The notes: a model not told the origin generated them from the letters alone. Shown: positions 1 through 13,000, counted from the first letter of the stretch. The stretch: 64,000 bases of DNA from Siphonodentalium dalli (GCA_032622095.1 CP136061.1:84108324-84172323), one strand, 5' to 3'. Numbers and translations are program-made.

Positions 1-292
1 AGGCAAAAATATTGCCTATTAAGCATCTTTCCTTAATTCCCAGGGTTGTACTATTCATGATATTTCACTAGGGTATACATACTAGGCTACTATTTAGCCG
101 GGGATGATTTGACCCAGGTCAGATTCGGCAGGGCAGATTCGGCAGGGACAATTCGGCCGATGGTTTGGACCGAATCTTCTCACCTAAAAATGTTTTTATC
201 AGTATGATATGACTATATATTCTATTGTATGTTATTTTATTATTATAATAAAACATTTTAAATCTTAATTTAAGTGTATAAAAGGGTATCAT

Positions 293-508
293 TGTTCTAG
301 TTTATATTATATGTTGATCTTACTTGTATGAGTTGATCTTACCTGTATGAGTTGATCTTACCTGTATGAGTTGAACGTTACCTGTGATTTGTTCTAGTTT
401 ATTTTATATGTTGATCTTACCTGTATGAGTTGAACGTTACCTGTGATTTGTTCTAGTTTATATTATATGTTGATCTTACCTGTATGAGTTGAACGTTACC
501 TGTGAATT
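293..508. repeat. Minisatellite, ~59-bp unit
   Basis: Units starting TTGTTCTAG occur at 293, 389 and 448. Each contains TTGATCTTACCTGTATGAG and GTTGAACGTTACCTGTGA. The first unit is longer because a ~19-bp sub-block is repeated. Confidence 0.8.
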
Positions 509-644
509 GTCTGTGAGAAGGTTGATAATAAAGTTGTACATATGTTTCTATATAGATTGATATCTACCTTGAATAGTTTAGCGTTTTTCACACTCAGAAC
601 AGCTTCTGACGGCACAGGTTTGTTTGAACAAGATACAACGGTGA

Positions 645-1075
645 CAAGCAGAATGAGGTCCCCAGAGAGTGAATTTAATGATGCTACAAGACATACATGT
701 ACAACATGTAGTGGAGTAGCATCACTAAATTCTCCCTCTGGGGACCTCATTCTGTTTAGGCCTCATTTGCTATGGGAGACATACCCCGGTAGACTCAGAT
801 TGAAGTTCCCAAAATGGTTAATATTGTGATATACATCCATTGGGAACCTCAATTATGCAATGTGTCGTCGGCCAATTTGGGGATATAGAGAAACTAAACT
901 AAAAAAGAAATAGAATCTATGTGAAGAAGTTTCTATAGTAAATTTGACAATAAAGATACATCTTTCCAGAGAAGATGAGGCCTAAGCAGAATGAGTTCCC
1001 CAGAGCGTGAATTTAGTGATGGTAGCTTTGCGGGATAGCGTCACTAAATTCACCCTCTGGAGACCTCATTCTGCA
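645..1075. mobile_element. Foldback element, 'GAATGAGGTCCCCAGAG' family, long form
   Basis: Both ends carry inverted copies of GCAGAATGAGGTCCCCAGAG followed by GTGAATTTAGTGATGCTA, and each end is itself a short hairpin. The interior (about 760-990) contains GGGAACCTCAATTATGCAAT and AGAAGTTTCTATAG, shared with 26880-27070 and 41440-41640. It has no coding capacity. Confidence 0.75.
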
Positions 1076-1188
1076 AATGACAGACACTCTTTAATCACGC
1101 TTTAATGGTGATCGATCCAAGTTGAGAATCACTCAGTGGGTATCATTCATGATACAATTCGATTTATTTTCATAAGCAATTCACAACA

Positions 1189-1337
1189 AAGCCTGAGTTT
1201 AGTATGCCTGTCATTTGCAGAATGAGGTCCCCAGAGGGTGAATTTAGTGATCATAACCCGCTATGAGAGATAGCATCACTAAATTCACCCTCTGCAGATC
1301 TCATTCTGCAAATGACAAGCACACTAAACTCAGGCTT
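1189..1337. mobile_element. Short foldback copy of the GAATGAGGTCCCCAGAG family
   Basis: A near-perfect inverted repeat runs from AAGCCTGAGTTTAGT to its complement ACTAAACTCAGGCTT, with the hairpin turn near 1262. It has no interior, and looks like the two terminal repeats of the long form joined together. Confidence 0.8.
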
Positions 1338-1525
1338 ATTAACAACAAAGGCAGTCTGCTGCCAAAACAATTCATAATAAAACAATAATTTATAAATAGA
1401 TACATGCAAGTGAACATGATATGTCTAGCTACATGTAATTTTATTTCGTGATGGCACGCATAATATTTATTCAGAATGATTATCAAAGACGCACTGCAGC
1501 ACGTTGTACAATTTACAGCAATTAA

Positions 1526-1995
1526 AGGTACTCAATCCGATCAGAGGGTCCCCATCTCAACAGATTCCAACAACAACAATCCGATCAGATGGTCCTATAT
1601 TACTATTTCTTTGGCTTTGGGGTTAAAAAATATTTGATTCGAGTCGAGGAACCCATCAAACAAAGCTCAGAGTTATTAGATATTGATTTTTGAAATTTGT
1701 TATTTTCTCGAGATGAGTACTAATAATTGCCCTTAACTTCGTAATCTGCTCGAGATGTGTACACCAAAACACTATTCAAACAGACAAGGATGGATAACTC
1801 TAAAATCAAGTGGTAATAATAACGCAATTTTGACTGTGTTCTGGGACAGAAAGAATAGAAATAACGAAACTTCAAATATCGATATCTGATCACCCTGAGC
1901 GTTGATTGGTAGGTTCCTCGACTCGAATCAATTATTTTTTACCCCCAAAGCCAAAGAAATAGTAATATAGGACCCTCTGATCGGATTGAGTACCT
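1526..1995. mobile_element. TTAA-flanked inverted-repeat element (470 bp)
   Basis: The ends AGGTACTCAATCCGATC and GATCGGATTGAGTACCT are inverted, flanked by TTAA at 1522-1525 and 1996-1999. A related copy of nearly equal length sits at 62907-63375. The TTAA duplication is typical of piggyBac-type integration, although these ends do not begin with the usual CCC. Non-coding. Confidence 0.85.
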
Positions 1996-2529
1996 TTAAT
2001 ATGTTTTCACCAAGTATAGTTAACTGTTTAAACCTCAAAACTTATCGTATACTAACGTTATGATTAACTTATGAACTTAATCGATAATACATCTTTGCAA
2101 AATTGCATCGCATTTTGTCATAACTGATTCTTAAAACATGATACTCGTCTATATTAAGTTTCAACAACACAGTGTTGTAATTAAGTACAATCGCTAAAGG
2201 CAAAAGAAAATTATAACACTCAAACCAGTCTTCGCCAACCTCCCTGAACTGACATTTCCGTCGTATAGCGCCAAATTTACATTGCAATACTATGATACAA
2301 ATTGATGAGATGCCTACATACAATGTATGTGTGTGGACTGTGTGGTGGAAGTTAGTGCTAATCACTATCCATAACCGAATGGTGCATATTTTCCCACCAG
2401 GTCCGAACTAACAACCACATCGAAGGTGAGAATCATTATACATTTATAGAACAATTTTGATACCTTAAGAAGTATGCAGAAATATGGAGACGCTATGGGG
2501 ATCTTATAAAGACGTCAGCATCAAGACGA

Positions 2530-3562
2530 CGGAGTTTCTACAAATTAAATGAACACGGCATCAGAGGCCCAATCTTAAATTGGATTAGATACTTCCTATA
2601 TGGCCGCAGCCAAGTAGTTGTCCTGGAAGGGGAAACCTCTGCTTCAGTCCCTGTCACCTCAGGGGTGCCACAGGGCTCTATCCTGGGCCCTCTGTTGTTA
2701 CTTCTGTATATTAATGACCTCCCTGAGGAATTAATATCACAAACCAGACTCTTTGCTGATGACACAGCCATATATATAACCATAAAAAGCCCCTCAAATC
2801 ACAACACTCTACAAACCGATCTAATTAAATTGGAGGAATGGGAAACAAAATGGGACATGTCGTTCAATCCGGGAAAATGCCAAGTATTAACAGTGGCTCA
2901 CAAGAAAAACCCAGTTTACCACCAATACATCTTGCATGGGCAAATCTTGCAACATACCAGCACAGTCCGCTATCTCGGAGTTGACCTAACCACAAACATG
3001 TCATTCAATGAACATATACAAATGTAAATAAAATAACATCAAGTGCAAATCAAACTCTTGAATTCCTGAAAAGAAATATAAAAACCAAAAATTAAGTTAT
3101 TCGTAAAATAGCATATCAAGCTGTGGTATGGCCTAAATTAGAATATACAGCAAGCGCTTGGTCACCTTACACAGCCACAAATATTGTAGAATTGAAAAAG
3201 TTCAGAACAGGGCTGTAAGGTGGATAAAAAATCAATACTCAAGATATGCAAGTGTTTCGGCTATGACTTCTGATCTAAATTTGAAATTACTGGAGGCTAG
3301 AAGAACTATATCACGACTGCATCTCTTCCAAAAAAACATCCAAAGCCAAGTGGCAATTCAAATTCCAACTTATCTTGAAAAGCCCACAAGAAAAACTTGA
3401 TTCCACCATCAGGAAACATTCCGAGCATTCATACAGGCCCAAATTACTTCAGATGTTCCTTCTTCCCCTCCACTGCAATTCTCTGGAATAATCTAATCTC
3501 TGAGCTGGTCACACTCTCAGACCCTGACATGTTCAGAAAGGGTGTGTACCAGCATATCAAAT
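2530..3562 (+). pseudogene. 5'-truncated, frameshifted LINE (non-LTR) reverse transcriptase relic
   Basis: The reading frame gives YKLNEHGIRGPILNWIRYFL, then SVPVTSGVPQGSILGPLL, YINDLP, LFADDTAIY (the RT catalytic FADD box), KWDMSFNPGKCQVL and YLGVDL. A +1 shift near 3025 leads to AYQAVVWPKLEYTASAWSPY, which is broken by stops, then another frame gives IEKVQNRAVRWIKNQYS and SVSAMTSDLNLKLLEARRT. The end has the usual FFPSTAILWNNL-type tail. The order is that of Jockey/CR1-like LINE ORF2 C-termini. Endonuclease and 5' RT are missing. Clearly inactive. Confidence 0.9.
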
Positions 3563-3599
3563 AATTGGCTCAAATCATCATTCTTTTAACCTAGTGTTT

Positions 3600-4660
3600 T
3601 TAACTGTTTTTAACTCTCTTCTGTAACATAAAACCTATATAAACTTGATTCTCCTATCTCACTGTCATCTCCTTTCTGAACACACGCTATCTCCAATCTG
3701 CACAGACGCGCACTGGTTATAATACCCTATAAGGGGGTCTCCAGTAACCATAGATACAGGGTATGCGCTGGACTGAAATTTACATTTGCCAAATCATTTG
3801 GGAAATTAAAATATTTTTTGCCAAATTATTTTGGCAATAGCCAAATGTTATCCCTGATAGTAGGCTATCATTTTCTGCAACTTTAAGTCTTATGTTTAGA
3901 AACTCTTGGTTTTAACGACTTTGATATCGATAGAAAAGCAGTTATAGTTAATTATTTTCACTTTGTAAGGCGTTCTCTAGGCCATTACTAGTAGCACTGT
4001 TATACCGGGCGTTCGAAATGACGTAACACTCGGCATTTTTGCGGGCCGCGGGTCGATATTGGATCGTGCTTTTCAATAACGGCCCGCGGCCTGCAGAAAT
4101 TATTCGCAGCAGAATTACCTCCCCGTCTCAATTTGTGCTTCCGTTTTAGGCAAATCTCTAACGAAAAATGGGAACAGATTATCACTAATTTACTTATGTT
4201 TTCCACTAATTTACAGTCGGATAATTCCTGTTTTTCCGAAGGATTATTACCCCAAAGGTTAGTATACTTAGTTATTTTGATATGCCAATGTCTCAATTTT
4301 CGCAATTCGTCCTCAATACTTGGTTGATTTATCACCTATATTCGATACAATCAAATGTCACGTGATTAGAAACCAACCATGATAACCGGTGGTACATTCA
4401 ATAACTGCACAATCCAGTATTTATCGAAATAAAGACATGTTAAAGTGAACGTTGAAGTGACAATCTTATTATTCTGTTATGATTTGAAAATCAAAGTTGA
4501 AAGATTTATTGAATTGAAGAAAAAAAGTTTTATTATTATCCCCCTCTTCCCCACCCCACAAAAAGGCCCATATATTGGACTTTAATTGAAATAAACAATG
4601 TCATGAAGTCATTAACGGCCCAGTGAAATGTTATGAAGTCATTAACGGTCCTGTGATAAT
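3600..4660. other. No recognised gene; AT-rich intergenic
   Basis: The stretch contains a GC-richer patch (about 4010-4110) with inverted GGCCCGCGGCC / GCGGGCCGCGGG pieces. A 111-codon minus-strand ORF (4000-4335) has no recognised domain. Near 3780-3850 and 5130-5230 there are 'ttgccaaat' repeats. Confidence 0.4.
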
Positions 4661-4667
4661 AATAGTA

Positions 4668-4842
4668 ATAACATGATTTTCAAGGGCGTTATGGTTCAGT
4701 ACCGGCCCTCCTGGAATGATTAACAGCCCTTGGGCTATTAGCGGCCCTCGACTTCGTCTCGGCCGCTAATAGGCCCTCGGGCTGTTAATCATTCCTGTCG
4801 GGCCGTTAATGAACCATAACGCCCTTGAAAATCATGTTATTG
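4668..4842. repeat. Imperfect inverted repeat (foldback), GGCCCT-rich
   Basis: The left arm has ACATGATTTTCAAGGGCGTT and the right arm AACGCCCTTGAAAATCATGT. The centre near 4755 carries CGGCCGCTAATAGGCCCTCG and its partner. Arms are about 80 nt. The end sequence was not tied to a named family. Confidence 0.7.
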
Positions 4843-5724
4843 CTTCATTATTAGTTATACTCGCATCTCTATTGTGGTTTATCATATATACAACAATAAG
4901 CCAATCACCGAACAATACAAAGGTAGAAAGGTTTCTCCATCAGTAGGGCACATCACAGGATTAGTAATCCCTCCAACCATTGATCAGTAGGCCTACTAAT
5001 GCTATGAGATTAAATGCAACTTGATAGAGGTGTTAACTTTCCCTAAACCTAATAAAACACCACTAATATAATTACGATGTAAGAGTTTCCTGAAATTAAT
5101 GGTATTAATTTACCAATATTTTTTCAAATTGCTTGAGGAATTAAAAAGTGACTTGCCAAAACTTTTGCCAAATGAAAATATTTTTTGCCAAATGTGAATT
5201 ATTTTGGCCATTGGCAAATTTGGCAAGTGGCAGCGTGAACCCTGCACAGATAGATAGTTTCTACAAGAGGTGTTAACAAGATCTACAAGAAAGGCAAATC
5301 CAAGAACTGAGGCAGCTACTATACGATGACCAACAACGTATTCCATGTTTTAATAAATAATTTATCTTGTATAATTGTATTGATTGATTCTTCCATGTTT
5401 TAATTTGTTTTTAAATTGTTTTTAATCAATAAACTTGCCAATGTTTTATCATGTAAAATCTATATATTCATATCATTATTTGAATTTTTTATGTGTTTTT
5501 ATTACTACCGGTATGTACGGTACCGCGGGTACTATCATAACTATGATATATATCTGTTAATATTGTTGCCAATAAAAAAGTTAAGTATAAATACATGTAT
5601 CTCCATACATTGTCAACAAAACACTGGTCCAAAATCAAAGGCAATTAATACCCGCAAGATTTAATCAACATAAATGGCCCTCCAATGTTACAACCACACC
5701 ACCTAATTGTACCCCGAATTTTTT

Positions 5725-6800
5725 TTTGGGAGACTATTAAAATAGCCAGTGTCCGTCCGTGCGTCCGTAAATGGTTTCCGATGATAACTTTCGTTTCGGT
5801 TATTAGATCAAAAGCAAATTTCATAGGTGTGTTTATCAGGCCAAAATAAAGGTCAAGTTCGATTATGGATTTGCTCCGCCCATTTTTGCGAGAGTTATGG
5901 CCCTTTTTTGACTTAGAAAACCCCTGAAAGTTGGTTTCCGGATGATAACTTTAGTAGAGTTAATCGGATTCAAACCAAATTTGGTAAATTACTTTCTCGC
6001 AGCAAAACACAGGTCAAGTTCGAACTTGGGTTCAGAGTTATACCCCTTTTTCGACATAGAAAATTAAGTTTTTCTTCTGTTTTTTGGTTTCCGGATGATA
6101 ACTTGATTTTGGATTGTTTTTTTGTGGATTACTTATATCAAAATACAGCTCAAGTTCGAATTTCAGTTTAATCCGATAATTTTTGCGAGAGTTATGGCCC
6201 CTTTTTTGCCCACCGACCCGACATACATGTATAAAACCCCAAAAGTTGGTGTCCGGATGATAACTTTATTAGAGTTAATCAGATTTAAACCAAATTTGGT
6301 ATGTGTCTTTCTCCCAGCAAAACACGGGTCAAATTCGAATTCGGGTTCCGCCCGCCAATTTTCACCAGAGTTATGTCCCTTTTTGACTTAGAATTTTTGC
6401 CAATTTGAGGTTTCCGGATGATATATAACTTTAGTAAATGTGTACTGAATGAAATTAAATTTGGTATATGTTCATGTAGGTTCACTAGCACAAAAGACAG
6501 ATCAAATTCGATTTCGTGTTCTGCCATGCCAATTTTTATGTGCAAACAACGGTTGTATCAAGCCGATGCTTAGAGGCGGACATGAGGTCTACCGACCTTT
6601 TATTCGACTTGTTTTACTTAGAAAATTTATCATTTTTTTGGTTTCCGGATGATATCTCAAGTTTGGATCCTTTAATTGCAAATACCGTTTTTATGTGGAT
6701 CGGTCATATCACGATACAGGTCAATTTCGAATGATTTTTCTCAGAGTTATGGGCTTTTCGACTTAGAAAATTTAATTTTTCTTGTAATTTTCTTCATTTG
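5725..6800. repeat. Degenerate tandem repeat with gtttccggatgataactt / gagttatggccc
   Basis: Six or so diverged units of ~150-200 bp each carry 'tttccggatgataact', 'aaaccaaatttggt', 'aggtcaagttcgaa', 'gagttatggccc' and 'cgacttagaaaa'. The array opens with a GTCCGTCCGTGCGTCC tract. Pieces recur at 41070-41220, 50640-51070, 56010-56480 and 57060-57260. Short ORFs across it are frame noise. Confidence 0.75.
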
Positions 6801-7077
6801 CCAATTTGAGGTTATATTTTGACTTTAAGAGTTTTTTTAAAGATTTGGTTATGTGTATGCATGTCAGTAATGAGACAATGCACAAGTGTCTTATCCATAT
6901 AGTATACATGTACTTCTACAAAGACTCCGCTCCAAATGAAGCCACCGGTTCGGGGGACACTGTGGCCGAGCGTCTTTTATTACCTGTTAAAATTGAATAG
7001 GGGCAGATTTTTCCCTGTCAAATCATCCCTGGACTGAAAATACCATGCCCGAATCTTCCCAAATAAGGTTTTAATCA

Positions 7078-7145
7078 AATTTATAAATTTGTACAACTCA
7101 TAGTTGAATCAATTTATAAATTTGATTAAAACCTTATTTTGGGAC
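7078..7145. repeat. Short palindrome
   Basis: AAATAAGGTTTTAATCAAAT and its complement ATTTGATTAAAACCTTATTT face each other across a short AT-rich loop. Confidence 0.8.
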
Positions 7146-8400
7146 TTTATCATTTTATGTCCAGTATCTGTGTTCAGTCAGACTCGAGAAGAGTCAAGTC
7201 AAGGGTTCAGGCAGACTGAAAATGAACAGATGAAATGTGAAAACAATATAGGTTGCAAAAATTAAGTTTTTATAACGAGATAAAACAAAATATTTCGGAT
7301 GTCCTCAATCAGCCACCGTAGATATGAAATTACGTTCTGAAAAAATTATGGCGATTTTCAATATTATTTTGTTTAAAATCTGAAATCGACGGAAAACTTA
7401 TGTGAAAACCTTCATTTTTGTTCGCTACGAACGCCCTTGTGTGTGGGCGCGGACATCTTGGATCGCTAGCGACATCTGGGCGCAGGTGCCCGTTGATATT
7501 AATTTCTAAGAATTTGATTGGCTGGCTCCCAGATCTCAGCCAATCACATTCATCCATTTAGTGTTACAGCGTTGATAAACACTCTTTGTAAATGACAGCT
7601 TCACGCACGGTTTAAAATCTTCTAATCATCGCCTAGATTACTGATCTGATAGTAAGATTAATACTGATTAGTTTATTGTTGTACTGTTTACGTAATCCGT
7701 TATTCGCACCCATTTCAGACGGTCAAAATGGCTTGCAGAACCAGAAACAATAGTCGCCAAAATATCACTCATGTATTTATATTGTATAGTCTATAGACTC
7801 ATTGAGTGATTATTGGTTTGAGTTCCACACGTTGTGTATAACTTTCTGGTGCACAGTGAGATTGAGCACATCATCAACATGCATTTGACAGTTTGGGAAC
7901 AGTTTCTTTGTTGGTTGACCGAGAATGACCTGTTCAACAGTAGTTTAGTCTTTTGATGAATATTTTTCCATTAAATACTAGAGTTATTAAAATCATTAAT
8001 TATGAATTTATGTCAGAATTTTAATGAGGTTGTCTGTCACCTGGTTGTGCATTTTGACTTCTTACTAATTTCATTGTCAGTCAGGTTTGTTCACCCAGAG
8101 CCCAGGAACTCACCCTCCCCTTTGTTGATGGTGGTTCAAGATATATAGGGCCTACCGGTACCAATACTACAAATTTTACAGCTGCTTCCATTGGCCTGAC
8201 TATTGCATGCACTGTTTTTAAAAATTCTCTTAAAAACTTGCCGATAAACATGTGCTTTCTGTACATAAGTTACGGCCCTTTGTTTGTCTATTTTTAGCAA
8301 TATTTTGACTGTTGGCGCAAAAGCTTAGAACAAAATGAATGTCGACCGAATACATTCATATTTGATAGAGCTACATTGTACGGTATACTTAAATTAAATG
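7146..8400. other. No gene recognised
   Basis: AT-rich unique-looking sequence. The piece at 8250-8350 ('tttgtctatttttagcaat', 'ttggcgcaa') belongs to the repeat seen at 12480-12990. No conserved protein was found on either strand. Confidence 0.4.
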
Positions 8401-8565
8401 ACGACCTCTAACGTGGTGTCACCTCGGCAATAACGCAGTGTTAATACCGCAGTCACCTCCAACAGCGCGGTAAATATACTGCTTCAACACAGTGCGTACC
8501 CCGGTCACACCATGATCCATGCGGTCATGGTTCACAATACCGCAGTGATTTTTACGGACAATATA

Positions 8566-8946
8566 CCCTGCTGGACAAAACAAGTGTCCACTTAACCACG
8601 GTGCGGTTAGCGTTGCCACCACGGCCGAAATTCAACAACACCGCGGCTCCACCGGCTAACTACAGTTGGGCCGCGGTGTATACTATACTTGCCATTCGGC
8701 CATGGTGTAGTTGCTGCGGTGTACGTTCATTAAACTGAAAAAAGACGATACAAACTAGAAATCTAACCATGGTGTACATGCCATTCAGCCGCGTTGTAGT
8801 TGCCTTTCGGCCATGGTGTACTTGCCATTCGGTCGCAGTGTACTTGCCGTTCGGCCGCGGTGCTCAACTGCAGTTACAAACCCTGACACCACGGCCGAAC
8901 GGCAAATACACGCGGTACCAATTGACACTTGTTTTGTCCAGAGGGG
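8566..8946 (+). mobile_element. TA-flanked MITE, GGACAAAACAAGTGTCC family, copy 1
   Basis: The ends CCCTGCTGGACAAAACAAG and the inverted counterpart are bordered by TA on both sides. The inside is a string of variants of GTGTACTTGCCGTTCGGCCG and its complement around CACCGCGG motifs, on either side of an A-rich core (ATTAAACTGAAAAAAGAC). The apparent ORFs in this element are by-products of the repeated CCGCGG sequence. Confidence 0.9.
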
Positions 8947-9151
8947 TATGAAATAAAATCTAAGCTCACATTTATAAATAGATGGGACGATATGTAACAA
9001 TTTTTTTCCTGATTATTCAAGATGCTTTTCCAATATCTCCACCACGGTGACCGTCTCAATCCCTCTGTGGATCTTGTATACTACCGGTAATACTGCGATC
9101 ATGACCGAGGTACCGTATCAACCCATTTTTCAGATCAATTACCGGTACCGG

Positions 9152-9856
9152 TAGTGTTGAAACGATTAGTGAATTTCAGAGTCGACTAGTCGAGGCCCAA
9201 AAGTCGCGTTGCGTCGACTAGTCGGTACCCGATATCAAAACTTTCAAACATAACATTGTACGGAAAATTCATCGTACATGGCGTACACTGATGACTGATG
9301 CAATGGTGTTCTATTGCGTTGCGCATTTCCCTGCATACACACCAATTTATTTGGGAAATAATACTGTAAACATCTTGATATTTATCCAACACACTGAATG
9401 TAATTATATAATTAGACATGTGGTGGATAATGATTAGATACACAATCATTGATACAGGTTTTAAATTTAATATCAGCGTTCGAGATTATTTCGTTTAGTC
9501 ACGTGATCACCAATAAACCGGTGCCGAGCGGTAAGCTGCGTCAATCATTGCCATCATGTCTTTGACCTCAAACGACGAGTGAGACATTGTGTTGTCAATT
9601 TCATTCGTCCAATTAATAGTCGGGTCACCGATCCGTGTGTGTCTATACTAGTAACACTGTCAATTCCGGGTACCACCAAACGTTATACTTACCATAACTT
9701 ACGCGCAGTTAACACCGTTTATGCTGGAATCGATCTTGAAAACGTTATACATGAAACTAATACATTATATTCCGACTAGTCGACGGCAAAATTCAGAGTC
9801 GACGTTCTGACATTTCAGCGTCGTCTACGACTAGTCGATTAATCGTTTCAACCCTA
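9152..9856. mobile_element. hAT-type non-autonomous element with 8-bp target duplication
   Basis: The ends TAGTGTTGAAACGATTAGT and TAATCGTTTCAACCCTA are inverted, flanked by GGTACCGG at 9144-9151 and 9857-9864. Subterminal CGACTAGTCG palindromes repeat at both ends (about 9181-9225 and 9774-9838). An 8-bp duplication and ends of this type are typical of hAT. No transposase reading frame was recognised. Confidence 0.88.
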
Positions 9857-10140
9857 GGTACCGGTACAAGTTTGCAGGATAGCAGGTTTTCCACAGCAGT
9901 CTGTCAACAGACCGGCCATCCACCAGCCTCATTACCCTCCCCAAACATGACTTGATAGTTGGTCACAAAATGGACACAGACCGAGCTCAAGCCCTATAGG
10001 GCGATCGCCGACACTGACGATTAACAAATCGCAGCGAATCATACACATGGTGCCTTAATACATGTAAGACACAGTCAGTAGTTCATTTCATGTGGATAGT
10101 TGTCTACACAGTGTTGGTTATTAAATGCTTCGGTGGTATA

Positions 10141-10515
10141 CCCTGCTGGACAAAACAAGTGTCCACTTAACTGCGGTGCGGTTAGCGTTGCCACCGTGGC
10201 CGAAATGGAACTACACCGCGGCTCCACCAGCTAACTACAGTTGGGCCGCGGTTTACTTGCTATTTGGCATGGTGTAGTTGGCGTGGTGTACTGTCATTAA
10301 ACTGAAAAAAGACAATACAAACCAGAAATATAACCACGGTGTACATGTCATTCGGCCGCGAGGGTAGTTGCCGTTCGGACACAGTGAACTTGCCGTTCGG
10401 CCGCAGTGTACTTGCTGTTCGGCCGCGGTGCTCAACTGCAGTTACAAACTCTGACACCGCGGCCGAACAGCAAATACACCGCGGTGCCAATGGACATTTG
10501 TTTTGTCCAGCGTGG
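10141..10515 (+). mobile_element. GGACAAAACAAGTGTCC-family MITE, copy 2
   Basis: TA-flanked (10139-10140 and 10516-10517), 375 bp, same interior as copy 1. It lies 1.2 kb from copy 1 in the same orientation. Confidence 0.9.
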
Positions 10516-11292
10516 TAAGTCAAACCAATCATCATATAAAGAGACCGCTGCCATCAAAGACAATTGCCGATCGATGCACTCGGTTTGAAGTGTCAGTTGA
10601 ATAAATCAGCAAAATATCAGTTAAAAAGATTCCATGAACAATCGATATGAGTTACAAGGAAAGAAGGTTTTTACTAAAGAAAACTGAAGCATTAAAGGCA
10701 CGGGCGGCGTTTGTTGCAGTAATATTCATATTTGTTCAAATCGCCATAACAGGAGGAATATTAAAATATATATAGTTTTGTTCAGATGCCAAACATAATC
10801 AGCGCGTAAATAGTATATTGTCATCAAGATGTACGATGGTGTATACATGTAAACAAGAACCTGCTCATGTTATTGAAGTTTTGCTTCTGTTTACCGGTAT
10901 ATAACAATGCCCAGGGATCAGCCCAAATTATTCCGTGTTATTATACTGAGAGACCTCAAAACTTGTCACCATCGACAAAGATAAATTACATTAACATCTT
11001 TGCAAAATAATGCGCCAAATTCTATATTTTGATTATCAATGGCAGAAATATTTTCATGTTTGATAAAAAAAAAATCTCATTTTTGCCAGATAACCAGTAT
11101 ATTTACATATAAATAGCCGACGGTATAATATTTCCCTGTCGCTTTTGGAATCTCTTGGAGCCATGTCAACAATGCCACAAGGTCGGCATCCTGCCAAAAA
11201 TTGTGGATGGAAAGCCTGCCAGTAATAATGTTGTATTGTGTACCAGTTTAGAATCTTGTACAGTATAAAGAACCTGCGGTAGTACATGTATA

Positions 11293-11835
11293 TGGGAGGC
11301 CCTTTTCACATTTATTATTTATTTGCGCTTAAGCGCAAATATTTACGCTTAAGCGCAAATATTTGCGCTTAAGCGTAAATCATTTGCGCTTAAGCGCAAA
11401 TAGGGTTTTTTCCCCCTATTTCAAGTCAATAAGTACACCATATGAAGGAAGCAAGCCCCCCGGTAACCCCTAATTCCCTTTTTATGGCCATGGAAATGGT
11501 ATATATCTGTGCAGGAGATATCTCTTTAAAAAATATACTAGAGCTCTTGGAGTGAGACACCAATTCCTGGGACACCAGGGACAGAGATGCTGATATGCAT
11601 ATGGAAATCTATGTTTTTTCTTCAACTTCGAGTCTGTATGTGGCTATTACTATGGGCCCATTATAATATACTATGAGATGGACTCAATCATTCACAATCA
11701 GTCTCAGAGGGAAGGTAGGGAGTGTTAGGTATTTGCGCTTAAGCGCAAATGATTTGCGCTTAAGCGCAAATAAATTGATAGACACATATTTGCGCTTAAG
11801 CGCAAATAAATAATAAATGTGAAAAGGGCCTCCCA
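11293..11835. mobile_element. Inverted-repeat element with 4+3 copies of a 20-bp palindrome
   Basis: The terminal repeats TGGGAGGCCCTTTTCACATT and complement are flanked by TA. Immediately inside lie perfect or near-perfect copies of ATTTGCGCTTAAGCGCAAAT: at 11321, 11341, 11361 and 11382 on the left, and at 11731, 11752 and 11788 on the right. The 330-bp centre is non-coding. Confidence 0.88.
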
Positions 11836-12299
11836 TACATGTAGGCCCTAACTTCCATCTTTTGGAACCACAAACAATGCCATGTGGTCATCCATCTCTA
11901 CTGCCTTTCTGTGTAAAGTTTGGAACTACCGTAGTAGTCCGTAGTAGTAGTGTTGAATTTGCACCAGTTTAGCGTCAGGTACATGTACATTGGTTGTACA
12001 TGTACAGTGTAACTTTACCCTCTTTGTTTTTTTTGTTTTTTTTACAAAATAATTATTCACCCATTGCTGGTTTCCGTTTTATGGTAGTTAAACTTCCATT
12101 TCTATATTCCATATTTATGTTACAGTCGCAGGTTCGACTTGGCGCAAAATCTTTGTTTATTTTGACAAAGTTCAATCCACGTAATACCACAATGTTAGCT
12201 TCCCGCCAAAAACTTTTCCAGCTTAAGTCAGGATATTTCCTGGCAGGATAGATTGTTATTTGCTTTTACTATTTCATCGCAAGATTTACCATGCATGTA

Positions 12300-13000
12300 G
12301 ACACAAAAATTAATAGTTCTTATTTGATTTCAAAAGCTGTATCACTGATTTAGGTACTACTCAACTGCCATTTGAGTTGTATGTAAATCAGCCGCTCGCC
12401 TTTTAAAAAATTTATACGTTGTCGCATTATTGCTTTTACATGTAGTTCAGTAACTTGAAATAAAATAAACATGCTCTGTTTTAATTTGGTTTTTGTATGA
12501 AGCATAAATGTTACTGCCTTTTATCTCAGGTGCAAGGAAATATCTCCTTTTCAGTGACAAAAATCTAAATCTTATTCGCATTATGTGTTTCACTAACAGC
12601 CTCATTTATTTCCCCCTGGCGGAAACCCTGAGGATAGTTGTACTAGTAGTATATGGATCTTTCACAACAATATTTCGATTGATTTCGAAACCAGGTTTGC
12701 CGATTAGTTTTACCTGAGTTACGGCCCTCAGTTTGTCTATTTTTTTAGCAATTTTAGGTCCGTTGGCGCAATACCGGTAACTTGAAAAAAACATAAACCA
12801 ATCTCATTCATACCAGTATTTGATATATGGATCTTTCACAACAATATCACGAAAAAGTTTGAAAACCAGCTACATGTACATGTAGTTTGTTCAGTTTATT
12901 TTACCTGAGTTACCTGTGCGGCCCTTAGTCTATTATAGCAATTTTATGGATGTTAGTGTGAAAACCAGTCTGGGTGAACGTCGACTCTGTATTTGAAATA
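12300..13000. repeat. Dispersed repeat 'ggatctttcacaacaatat / gagttacggccc'
   Basis: Diverged units with 'tatatggatctttcacaacaa', 'gaaaaccag', 'acctgagttacggccct' and 'tttgtctatttt' occur near 12640-12770, 12820-12960 and again at 13820-13990, in part at 8270-8350. Non-coding. Confidence 0.6.

Noticed and set aside
4000-4335. 111-codon minus-strand ORF
   Set aside because: No domain recognised. It overlaps inverted GC-rich repeat pieces, and part is read-through of those.
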